Assembly: GCA_963846495.1 (NCBI GenBank)
Contig: CAWJWP010000035.1
Span: 434,001 to 498,000, forward strand
Reading direction: 5' to 3'
DNA: 64,000 nt
DNA from: DASYQD01 sp963846495
GTDB lineage: Bacteria > Acidobacteriota > Thermoanaerobaculia > Multivoradales > JAIOJS01
This document shows, one piece after another, positions 29,989 through 35,601 of this stretch (its first letter is position 1; each line of letters starts with the position of its first letter). The translations under genes and the position numbers were made by a program. Below the pieces are notes generated by a model, which had not been told where the DNA came from, ran no database searches, and was given only the letters and a program-made list of their open reading frames with translations.

Positions 29989-31362
29989 CTAATCCACCGC
30001 CAGATCCGAAGGCAGCCGCGGCGACGACAGCAGCTCGCCGAAGACCTGCCAGCGCTTCGCCTCGTCGTCCCCCGCTTTCGCCTCGACGTAGGCGCGCACC
30101 AGGTCCTCGCCGAGGTTGTAGTTGATGACGTACGCGCGGTAGGTCTCGATGAACTTCAGCCGCTGCTGCGCCCGCTCGCGCGATTGCAGCGAGTAGCGCG
30201 CCAGCCAGTCGACGGCCTGCTCGGCATTCATCTCGCCGTCGAGGTAGCGGCGCGCCGCTTCGTTGCCGGCGTAGGAGAGCTTCCGCTTGAGCGCGAGGAC
30301 CTGGTAGTAGCGGTCGGCCTCCGCGGGATCGAGACCGGCAAGCGGGAAGAGGCGCTCCTTCTCGAACGCCACGCGCTCGGCGCGCGGGAAGGCGAGCTCG
30401 ACGCCGTAGTTGGCGCTGCCCTCGGCGATCAGCGACTGCGGCGCGAAGAGCGGATAGACCGAGGACTCCACCCAGCCGCGCTCGCGCACCAGGTGCCGCT
30501 CGAGCAGGCTGTTGTAGAGGTGATGCCCCGGGTATCCCTCGTGGCAGGCGAGGTCGATGGCGCGCTCGATGAAGATCGGCAGGTCGGTGTTGACCTGGAT
30601 CAAGCTCTTGTAGCCGCCCTGGTACCAGTTGTAGCCGCTCCACGGCTTGCCGGTGACGTACTCGACGGTGAAGCTCTCGCCGGGCGGCAGCGTGAGGTGG
30701 GCGGCGGTGCGCGTGCGACAGGCGTCGATGGCGGCGCCGAAGACGGCGTCGAGCTTGTCGCGCGGGATGGTGAAGCGGCGCTGGAAGACGTCGACGCGTT
30801 CGTAGACCTCGCCGTCGCCGGGAACGAGCGCGTCGAGCTCGGCGACGAGCGCCTGGTAGTGCGCCTCGTCGTGGTGCGGCGCCACCGCGTCGTAGAGGAC
30901 GCGCGACTCGTCGTCGAAGCGCAGTTTCTTGCCCTGCAGCATGTCGAGGCGGCCGAGGAGCGCCAGCGTCTGGCGGCGGAGGAAGCGGTGGCGGAGCGCG
31001 GTCATCTCCTCGGCGGGCGCGGGAAACTGGTTGAGGTCGCCGAGGAGACGCTCGGCGCGCTCGCGGATCGCCGGCAGCTCGGGCGGCGCCGCCTTCACGT
31101 CCTGCTGCCACTCCGGCGGGCCGTAGTAGGCGTCGACGTAGCCGGGGTCGCGCTCGCCCATCGCCAGTACGAGCTTCACGTACTCCACGGCGAAGCGGTC
31201 GAGCGGCGAGGCGGTGGCGGGCGTGGGTGCGGCGGCGGGCGCAGTTGCGGACGTGGGCGCCGCAGCCGTGCCGCCGCCGGCGGGCGCCGGCGCGGGCTGG
31301 GCCGAGCAGCCGGCGAGCAAGACGATGCCGGCGACGGGAAAGGCGGTCGTGCTCAGTCGCAT
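29989..31362 (-). CDS. DUF885 family lipoprotein (putative metallopeptidase)
   Basis: A 457-residue protein with a lipoprotein signal (VAGIVLLAGCSAQPAP, lipobox LLAGC at residues 15-19) and a long Ala/Pro/Thr linker. The DUF885 core contains RAIDLACHEGYPGHHLYNSL, an HExxH-like zinc motif (HEGYPGHH), together with SLIAEGSANYGVELAFPR and DAYYGPPEWQQ. DUF885 is distantly related to M32-type peptidases; activity is rarely demonstrated. Lipid-anchored at the envelope. Single gene, divergent from the DUF1361 gene. Confidence 0.85.
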   Translation of the reverse strand: MRLSTTAFPVAGIVLLAGCSAQPAPAPAGGGTAAAPTSATAPAAAPTPATASPLDRFAVEYVKLVLAMGERDPGYVDAYYGPPEWQQDVKAAPPELPAIRERAERLLGDLNQFPAPAEEMTALRHRFLRRQTLALLGRLDMLQGKKLRFDDESRVLYDAVAPHHDEAHYQALVAELDALVPGDGEVYERVDVFQRRFTIPRDKLDAVFGAAIDACRTRTAAHLTLPPGESFTVEYVTGKPWSGYNWYQGGYKSLIQVNTDLPIFIERAIDLACHEGYPGHHLYNSLLERHLVRERGWVESSVYPLFAPQSLIAEGSANYGVELAFPRAERVAFEKERLFPLAGLDPAEADRYYQVLALKRKLSYAGNEAARRYLDGEMNAEQAVDWLARYSLQSRERAQQRLKFIETYRAYVINYNLGEDLVRAYVEAKAGDDEAKRWQVFGELLSSPRLPSDLAVD

Positions 31363-31488
31363 CGACGCAGCATATGGGCGGTCGCTGGCGAGCGAAAGCG
31401 GCCTCGCGCGCTACGGCGAAGACATGGCGCGGCGATGGCAGGACCGGGCAGCGAGGATGCATGGCGGCTCGCGCCGCGTACAGTGCGC

Positions 31489-32241
31489 ATGATGGCTACG
31501 ACGCTGGATCCCCTCGCCCCGCCACCCACCTCGCGACGCCCGACGACGGCCGCCTGCGCGCCGCTGGCGCTGAGCCTCCTGCTCTGCGCCTTCGCCTGCG
31601 CGGCGCTGCTCACCGCGCGCTGGCTCGTCGGCGGGCAGCTCGCCTACTCGTTCCTCGCCTGGAACCTCTTCCTCGCCGGGCTGCCCTTCGCCTTCGCGTT
31701 GCTCGCCAGCCTGCTCCACGAGTCGGCGGCACCGGGGGCAGTGCGCACGATCGCCGTCTCGGCGCTCCTCGGTCTCTGGCTGCTCTTCTTCCCCAACGCG
31801 CCGTACCTGGTGAGCGACCTCGTGCACCTGCGCCGCTGGTCGCCGGGCGCGCCGCACTGGTTCGACGCCGTGCTCTTCGCCGCCTTCCTCGCCACGGGAG
31901 TCGCCGTCGGTCTCGCCTCCTTGCTGCTCGTGCACGGGCTGGTGGCGCGGCGGCTCGGGCGGTGGGCCGGTTGGGCCGCGATCAGCCTCGCCTCGCTGCT
32001 CGCCGGCTTCGGCATCTACCTCGGGCGCTTCGAGCGGCTCAACAGCTGGGACGCGCTGACGCGGCCGGCGAAGGTCGTCGCCGTCGCCATCGACCCGCTG
32101 CGCAGCCCGCTCGCGCACCAGCGCACGATCGTCGTGACCCTCCTCTATGGCGGCTTCATCCTCCTCGGCTACGTGGCCGTGGTAGCGATGCTCCACGCCG
32201 GGCGCGAGCTGCTGCCGGCAGCGCCGCGGCGCGAACGATAG
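31489..32241 (+). CDS. DUF1361 family membrane protein
   Basis: A 250-residue membrane protein starting MMATTLDPLAPPP at 31489 (or the next codon). About seven hydrophobic helices, with the DUF1361 signature LLFFPNAPYLVSDLVHLRRW and LGRFERLNSWDALTRP. No function is established for the family. It converges on rsgA, whose stop lies 13 bases from its own. Confidence 0.82.
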   Translation: MMATTLDPLAPPPTSRRPTTAACAPLALSLLLCAFACAALLTARWLVGGQLAYSFLAWNLFLAGLPFAFALLASLLHESAAPGAVRTIAVSALLGLWLLFFPNAPYLVSDLVHLRRWSPGAPHWFDAVLFAAFLATGVAVGLASLLLVHGLVARRLGRWAGWAAISLASLLAGFGIYLGRFERLNSWDALTRPAKVVAVAIDPLRSPLAHQRTIVVTLLYGGFILLGYVAVVAMLHAGRELLPAAPRRER

Positions 32242-32253
32242 GACGACTCGCGC

Positions 32254-33330
32254 TCACAGCTTTCGCGGTTGGTGTTTCTTCGCCGCGCGATGGATGGCGC
32301 GCCAGCGGCGCTTCTCCTCGCGCGCCGCGCCTTCGTCGACGCGGCGGCGCAGCGCGTCGCGCTCGGCGGCGAGCTGCTGGAAGCTGGCGAGGCGCGCCGC
32401 GTCGAGCTCGCCCGACTCGACGGCGGCGCGCACGGCGCAGCCGGGCTCGCGTTCGTGCGTGCAGTCGCGGAAGCGGCAACCGCCGGCGAGCGCCTCGATC
32501 TCGGGGAAGAGCCCGCCGAGCTCCTCGTCGCCGATCCAGAGGCCGACCTCGCGCAAGCCCGGCGTGTCGAGCAGCAGCGCTCCACCGGGCAGCGGCAGCA
32601 GCTCGCGGCGGGAGGTGGTGTGGCGGCCGCGGCCGTCCTCGGCCACCGCGGAAGTCGCGGCCAGGGCGCGGCCGGCGAGGCGGTTGGCGAGCGTCGACTT
32701 GCCGACACCCGACGAGCCGAGGAGCACGAGCGTTGCGCCCTTCTGCAGGTGTGGCCGCAAAGCTTCGACGCCCGCGCCGCCGAGCCCGTCGAGCGCATAC
32801 ACCGGCGCCGGCGCCACGAGCGTGGAAGCGGCGGCGACGACGGGCGACGGATCGGCGCAGAGGTCGACCTTGGTGAGCACCACGACCGGCGGCACGCCGG
32901 CTTCGCGAGCGAGCGCCAGCCAACGCTCGAGGCGGCGAGGGCTCCAGTCCTCGTCGAGCGCGCTGACCAGCAGCGCGACGTCGACGTTGGCGGCGAGCGC
33001 CTGCGGCTCGCTGCGACGGCCGGCGGCGCGGCGGATGAAGACGCTCCGGCGCGGCAGCACCGCCTCGACGAGCAGCGGCTCGGTCCGGCGCACCGCCAGC
33101 CAGTCACCGACGCACGGCAGCTCGGCCGGCGATTCGGCGCGGTAGAGCAGGCGGCCCGGCACCAGCGCCTCCTCCTCGCCGCGCGCGGTGGCGACGCGGA
33201 GCTGGTCGCGCGAGCCCACGAGCATGCGCGCCGGCTCGAAACCTTCCGAAACGAACGAGGCAAACGACGCCTCCCACGCCGCGCTCCAGCCGAGCGCGAC
33301 GAGCGGCATCCTCGAACGAGAGTCGTCCAT
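32254..33330 (-). CDS. rsgA: ribosome small subunit-dependent GTPase RsgA
   Basis: The ATG at 33330 (MDDSRSRMPLVALGWSAAWE) is preferred because GGAG sits eight bases upstream; a GTG at 33345 in the same frame has no such site. The 358-residue protein has the circularly permuted GTPase order: VVVLTKVDLC (G4), then LLGSSGVGKSTLANRLAG (G1) and LLLDTPGLREVGLW (G3), followed by the zinc-binding CRFRDCTHEREPGCAVRAAV region. RsgA acts in late 30S maturation, releasing the assembly factor RbfA. The tRNA array begins 445 bases upstream on the opposite strand. Confidence 0.94.
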   Translation of the reverse strand: MDDSRSRMPLVALGWSAAWEASFASFVSEGFEPARMLVGSRDQLRVATARGEEEALVPGRLLYRAESPAELPCVGDWLAVRRTEPLLVEAVLPRRSVFIRRAAGRRSEPQALAANVDVALLVSALDEDWSPRRLERWLALAREAGVPPVVVLTKVDLCADPSPVVAAASTLVAPAPVYALDGLGGAGVEALRPHLQKGATLVLLGSSGVGKSTLANRLAGRALAATSAVAEDGRGRHTTSRRELLPLPGGALLLDTPGLREVGLWIGDEELGGLFPEIEALAGGCRFRDCTHEREPGCAVRAAVESGELDAARLASFQQLAAERDALRRRVDEGAAREEKRRWRAIHRAAKKHQPRKL

Positions 33331-33348
33331 GAGCGGAATCTCCACTGC

Positions 33349-33369
33349 GCACGTCTCACCGAGACGTGC
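33349..33369. promoter_or_regulatory. perfect hairpin in the rsgA leader
   Basis: GCACGTCTC-ACC-GAGACGTGC is a perfect 9-bp inverted repeat with a 3-base loop. In rsgA orientation it ends 19 bases before the chosen ATG. It could be an operator or an mRNA leader structure. It is not a terminator: no T run follows on either strand. Confidence 0.4.
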
Positions 33370-33474
33370 AGGTCCCTGGGGTCGAGTGGGGACGCGGGTG
33401 GCCGCTCAGGCAGTCATAGGCAGCGCGCCGATGTTGCCACGAAACGCCCGCCACGCGAAGCGACGGGCTTTCGC

Positions 33475-33519
33475 TCATTTCGAATCAGTCACTTGAATGA
33501 GATCCATCGCTCGAAATGA
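33475..33519. repeat. inverted repeat between rsgA and the tRNA array
   Basis: TCATTTCGA (33475-33483) and TCGAAATGA (33511-33519) form a perfect 9-bp inverted repeat with a 27-base loop, in the AT-richer region that separates rsgA from the tRNA array. A TTGACA hexamer lies at 33541, but I see no convincing -10 at the normal distance. Possible operator; unproven. Confidence 0.3.
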
Positions 33520-33592
33520 CGCACTCTCGTAATTCGAGTCTTGACAGACCACAACGTTCTATGCGACCCTGACCGCGAGAACGGAGCACCGC

Positions 33593-33757
33593 ATGCGCCG
33601 CACCACCTTTACCACGCTGGATATTCGAGCCGCCAAGCAGGCGGAGCGTTGTCCCTGTGGGTCGGTGGACGTGCGCCACCAACCGTCCCGACCCGGGGAA
33701 CAATGGTGGCGACCGAAACAGGCGCCCGGCCTCCTCTCGCGAAATAGCCGGCGCTAG
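33593..33757 (+). CDS. short ORF upstream of the tRNA array, unknown
   Basis: A 54-codon ORF with GGAG six bases before the ATG. It begins MRRTTFTTLDIRAAKQAERC and contains CPCGSVDVRH, a CxC plus His pattern that might bind metal, then a Trp/Arg-rich end. It ends 18 bases before tRNA-Asn, in the same direction, so it would be in the same transcript as the array. I do not recognise it, and it may be non-coding sequence. Confidence 0.3.
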   Translation: MRRTTFTTLDIRAAKQAERCPCGSVDVRHQPSRPGEQWWRPKQAPGLLSRNSRR

Positions 33758-33774
33758 GTCGAAAAGCCCCGTAC

Positions 33775-33850
33775 TCCGGGGAAGCTCAACGGCCGAGCGA
33801 CCGTCTGTTAAACGGGAAGGTTGAGGGTTCGAATCCCTCCTCCGGAGCCA
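33775..33850 (+). tRNA. tRNA-Asn(GTT)
   Basis: Acceptor TCCGGGG pairs with CTCCGGA, anticodon loop CTGTTAA, canonical T loop TTCGAAT, encoded CCA. First gene of the array. Confidence 0.9.
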
Positions 33851-33889
33851 TTTCACCATTCACCGCCAGCAGCGGTGTTGCCGACATTT

Positions 33890-33965
33890 GCCGAGGTAGC
33901 TCAGTTAGAAGAGCGGCGGTCTGAAAAGCCGCGCGTCGGGGGTGCAATTCCCTCCCTTGGCACCA
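33890..33965 (+). tRNA. tRNA-Phe(GAA) with altered elbow
   Basis: Acceptor GCCGAGG/CCTTGGC, anticodon loop CTGAAAA, CCA encoded, 76 bases, all stems intact. The T loop is TGCAATT (T55 changed to G) and the D loop is AGTTAGAA (G18 changed to A), so both partners of the usual G18-T55 contact are replaced. Confidence 0.85.
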
Positions 33966-34053
33966 TCTCCAGCGTCTTTGATAACTGAACGAATTCAGCA
34001 TCGCGCGCAGCAGGGTCCGCTCGAAGGGCCGACCCTGCACGCACGACACGTGT

Positions 34054-34130
34054 GAGGACGTAGCTCAAGTGGGCAGAGCGCCGGGCTCCAGACCCGGAGG
34101 TTGGGGGATCGTGGCCCTCCGTCCTTGCCA
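34054..34130 (+). tRNA. tRNA-Trp(CCA) with altered T loop
   Basis: Acceptor GAGGACG/CGTCCTT, anticodon loop CTCCAGA, stem CCGGG/CCCGG, CCA encoded, 77 bases. The T loop is ATCGTGG: T54 is A and A58 is T, which swaps the 54-58 pair. The D loop keeps GG and T55 is kept. Confidence 0.82.
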
Positions 34131-34137
34131 AATCTAT

Positions 34138-34213
34138 TGCGGGGAGTGCCGGGTACACGGCCAGGTCTCATAAGCCTAGGCAATGTCGGGTTCGACTCCC
34201 GGCCCCGCAACCA
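34138..34213 (+). tRNA. tRNA-Met(CAT), irregular anticodon stem
   Basis: Acceptor TGCGGGG/CCCCGCA, loop CTCATAA, T loop TTCGACT, CCA encoded. The anticodon stem AGGT/GCCT needs a bulged A to continue (CC/GG), and the D stem is weak. It lacks the three G-C pairs of initiator tRNA. A CAT anticodon could also be an Ile2 tRNA after lysidine modification. Confidence 0.7.
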
Positions 34214-34218
34214 AATCC

Positions 34219-34294
34219 TGGGGAGCAGCTCGACGGTCGAGACAACCGCCTGATGAGCGGCAGGCTGTGGGTTCGACTCCCGCCTCCCCAACCA
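34219..34294 (+). tRNA. tRNA-Ile(GAT)
   Basis: Acceptor TGGGGAG/CTCCCCA, anticodon stem CCGC/GCGG with loop CTGATGA, T loop TTCGACT, CCA encoded, 76 bases. Confidence 0.85.
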
Positions 34295-34297
34295 TTC

Positions 34298-34345
34298 GGA
34301 AGCGCGCTTCACTGGCTGCCCCTTGCGCCGTAGCGCGCTTCCCCA
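34298..34345 (+). repeat. 11-bp hairpin ending in CCA between tRNA-Ile and tRNA-Cys
   Basis: GGAAGCGCGCT (34298-34308) pairs perfectly with AGCGCGCTTCC (34332-34342) across a 23-base loop and is followed directly by CCA. The stem length is close to a stacked acceptor plus T stem (12 bp), so it looks like a tRNA minihelix, or a processing or termination hairpin. No anticodon arm. Confidence 0.5.
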
Positions 34346-34352
34346 TCTCTCG

Positions 34353-34427
34353 GGCGACGTGACTGAAAGGCGAGGTAGCCGCTTGCAAAGCGGTCTTATG
34401 TGGGTTCGACTCCCACCGTCGTCTCCA
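34353..34427 (+). tRNA. tRNA-Cys(GCA)
   Basis: Acceptor GGCGACG/CGTCGTC, loop TTGCAAA with stem GCCGC/GCGGT, T loop TTCGACT, CCA encoded. The D stem is weak. Confidence 0.82.
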
Positions 34428-34434
34428 AGCTTTT

Positions 34435-34511
34435 CAGGGCGTGGGTCAGTCTGGCCGGCCACCTGCCTTGGGAGCAGGTCCACGCTGGTTCGAATCCAGC
34501 CGCCCTGACCA
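34435..34511 (+). tRNA. tRNA-Pro(TGG)
   Basis: Acceptor CAGGGCG/CGCCCTG, anticodon loop CTTGGGA with stem CCTGC/GCAGG, T loop TTCGAAT, CCA encoded, 77 bases. Confidence 0.9.
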
Positions 34512-34517
34512 ATCTTC

Positions 34518-34593
34518 GGGCCTGTAGCTCAATCAGGAGAGCGCCTGCCTTGCAAGCAGGAGGTAGCGGGAGCGAAGCCCGCCGGGTCCACCA
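34518..34593 (+). tRNA. tRNA-Ala(TGC) with altered elbow
   Basis: Acceptor GGGCCTG/CGGGTCC, loop CTTGCAA, stem CCTGC/GCAGG, CCA encoded. The T loop is AGCGAAG (A54, G55) and the D loop AATCAGGA (A18), so the 18-55 pair is again A-G instead of G-T. Confidence 0.82.
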
Positions 34594-34601
34594 ATTTACA
34601 T

Positions 34602-34678
34602 GCGACTGTAGCTCACGCTGGCAGAGCACCGCGTTGCCAACGCGGAGGCAGCGGGATCATCACCCGCCAGTCGCTCCA
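34602..34678 (+). tRNA. tRNA-Gly(GCC) with altered T loop
   Basis: Acceptor GCGACTG/CAGTCGC, loop TTGCCAA, stem CCGCG/CGCGG, CCA encoded, 77 bases. The T loop is ATCATCA: A54 and T58, a swap of the canonical T54-A58 pair, as in the Trp gene. Confidence 0.82.
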
Positions 34679-34684
34679 GATTTC

Positions 34685-34758
34685 GCGGGCATGGTATAGC
34701 GGCCGTGCCTCGGCCTTCCAAGCCGATGACGCGAGTTCGATTCTCGCTGCCCGCTCCA
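34685..34758 (+). tRNA. tRNA-Gly(TCC)
   Basis: Acceptor GCGGGCA/TGCCCGC, loop CTTCCAA with stem TCGGC/GCCGA, T loop TTCGATT, CCA encoded, 74 bases. Confidence 0.9.
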
Positions 34759-34765
34759 AGCTTTC

Positions 34766-34844
34766 GGGGCCATCGCGTAGCCAGGTCCATCGCGCCGCGT
34801 TGTCAGCGCGGAAGTCGTGGGTTCGAATCCCACTGGTCCCGCCA
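34766..34844 (+). tRNA. tRNA-Asp(GTC)
   Basis: Acceptor GGGGCCA/TGGTCCC, loop TTGTCAG with stem CCGCG/CGCGG, T loop TTCGAAT, CCA encoded, 79 bases. Confidence 0.88.
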
Positions 34845-34858
34845 AATTCGAACGCTTT

Positions 34859-35008
34859 GACGAGGTCGCCTAATGGACAGGGCACCGGCCTCCGAAGCCG
34901 GCAGTGCGAGTTGCTTCCGCGGCCCCCGCGAGGACGCGGAGCCCGCTCCACGACGTCGGGACTCGCCTTCGGCTCGTCCCTCTGGTTCAAGTCTCGCCCT
35001 TGTCACCA
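34859..35008 (+). tRNA. tRNA-Arg(CCG) interrupted by a 75-base insert
   Basis: The 5' part (34859-34910) has acceptor GACGAGG, D arm GCCT/GGGC, anticodon stem CCGGC/GCCGG with loop CTCCGAA, and the T-stem strand GCGAG. The 3' part (34986-35008) supplies T loop TTCAAGT, T-stem CTCGC, acceptor CCTTGTC, A and CCA. All pairings are complete once bases 34911-34985 are removed, leaving a normal 75-base tRNA. Confidence 0.75.
34911..34985 (+). other. 75-base insert in tRNA-Arg(CCG), between T stem and T loop
   Basis: It lies between positions 53 and 54 of the tRNA; the boundary can slide by two bases because TT is repeated. It folds into two hairpins: TCCGCG/CGCGGA (34916-34921 with 34935-34940), and GGGAC/GTCCC (34958-34962 with 34976-34980) capped by C-TTCG-G. 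It is far too short for a self-splicing group I or II intron. Confidence 0.6.
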
Positions 35009-35015
35009 GCTTTTC

Positions 35016-35092
35016 GTCCGCCTCGCCTAACTGGATCAGGGCACCAGATTACGAATCTGGCTGTGGGGGTTCGAGTCCCTCGGTGGACACCA
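35016..35092 (+). tRNA. tRNA-Arg(ACG)
   Basis: Acceptor GTCCGCC/GGTGGAC, loop TTACGAA with stem CCAGA/TCTGG, T loop TTCGAGT, CCA encoded. A34 would be edited to inosine by TadA to read CGN codons. Confidence 0.9.
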
Positions 35093-35100
35093 ATCTTTCG

Positions 35101-35176
35101 TGGGAAGTAGCTCAATCGGCAGAGCGGCCGGCTCTGACCCGGCAGGTTGAAGGTTCGAGACCTTCCTTCCCATCCA
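35101..35176 (+). tRNA. tRNA-Gln(CTG)
   Basis: Acceptor TGGGAAG/CTTCCCA, loop CTCTGAC with stem GCCGG/CCGGC, T loop TTCGAGA, CCA encoded. Confidence 0.9.
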
Positions 35177-35181
35177 ATTTA

Positions 35182-35257
35182 GCCGCCATAGCTCAGACAG
35201 CAGAGCGCCGCTCTCGTAAAGCGGAAGTCGCAGGTGCAACTCCTGCTGGTGGCTCCA
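35182..35257 (+). tRNA. tRNA-Thr(CGT) with altered elbow
   Basis: Acceptor GCCGCCA/TGGTGGC, loop CTCGTAA with stem CCGCT/AGCGG, CCA encoded. The T loop is TGCAACT (G55) and the D loop AGACAGCA (A18), the same double change as in tRNA-Phe. Confidence 0.85.
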
Positions 35258-35261
35258 GCTC

Positions 35262-35333
35262 GTGTCGGTCGTCTAATGGCAAGACCCCTGACTTTTAATC
35301 AGGCCGATGGGGGTTCGAATCCCTCCCGACACA
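35262..35333 (+). tRNA. tRNA-Lys(TTT), no encoded CCA
   Basis: Acceptor GTGTCGG/CCGACAC, loop CTTTTAA with stem CCTGA/TCAGG, T loop TTCGAAT. The discriminator A is followed by TGA rather than CCA, and the next tRNA starts after one base. Confidence 0.88.
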
Positions 35334-35334
35334 T

Positions 35335-35408
35335 GACGCCGAATGCAAAGCGGTGGAGCACCCGGGTTCTCGACCCGGTCCTAGTGGGTTCGACTCCCAC
35401 CGGCGTTA
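35335..35408 (+). tRNA. tRNA-Glu(CTC), no encoded CCA
   Basis: Acceptor GACGCCG/CGGCGTT, loop TTCTCGA with stem CCGGG/CCCGG, T loop TTCGACT. Followed by CCT instead of CCA, then six T residues. Confidence 0.85.
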
Positions 35409-35425
35409 CCTTTTTTCGATTGTTC

Positions 35426-35502
35426 GGCGGTGTCGTCCAGCGGCCCAGGATGCCCGGCTTTCAACCGGGATGACGAGGGTTCGAATCCCTCCACCGCTAC
35501 CA
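35426..35502 (+). tRNA. tRNA-Glu(TTC)
   Basis: Acceptor GGCGGTG/CACCGCT, loop CTTTCAA with stem CCCGG/CCGGG, T loop TTCGAAT, CCA encoded. Confidence 0.9.
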
Positions 35503-35509
35503 AGACTTT

Positions 35510-35585
35510 GGGTTGCTCGTCTAACGGTTCAGGACTGCGGATTCTTAATCCGCGTATCGGGGTTCGAATCCCTGGCAACCCACCA
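35510..35585 (+). tRNA. tRNA-Lys(CTT)
   Basis: Acceptor GGGTTGC/GCAACCC, loop TTCTTAA with stem GCGGA/TCCGC, T loop TTCGAAT, CCA encoded. Last gene of the array; a convergent membrane-protein gene ends 17 bases further on. Confidence 0.92.
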
Positions 35586-35601
35586 CTCGAAAGTGCGGCA
35601 T

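Noticed and set aside
33541..33570. TTGACA at 33541 as promoter of the tRNA array
   Set aside because: No -10-like hexamer lies at 16-18 bases; TATGCG is only 13 bases away. Not strong enough to annotate.
35411..35416. Six T residues after tRNA-Glu(CTC) as an intrinsic terminator
   Set aside because: No GC-rich hairpin other than the tRNA itself precedes the T run, and two more tRNAs follow closely.
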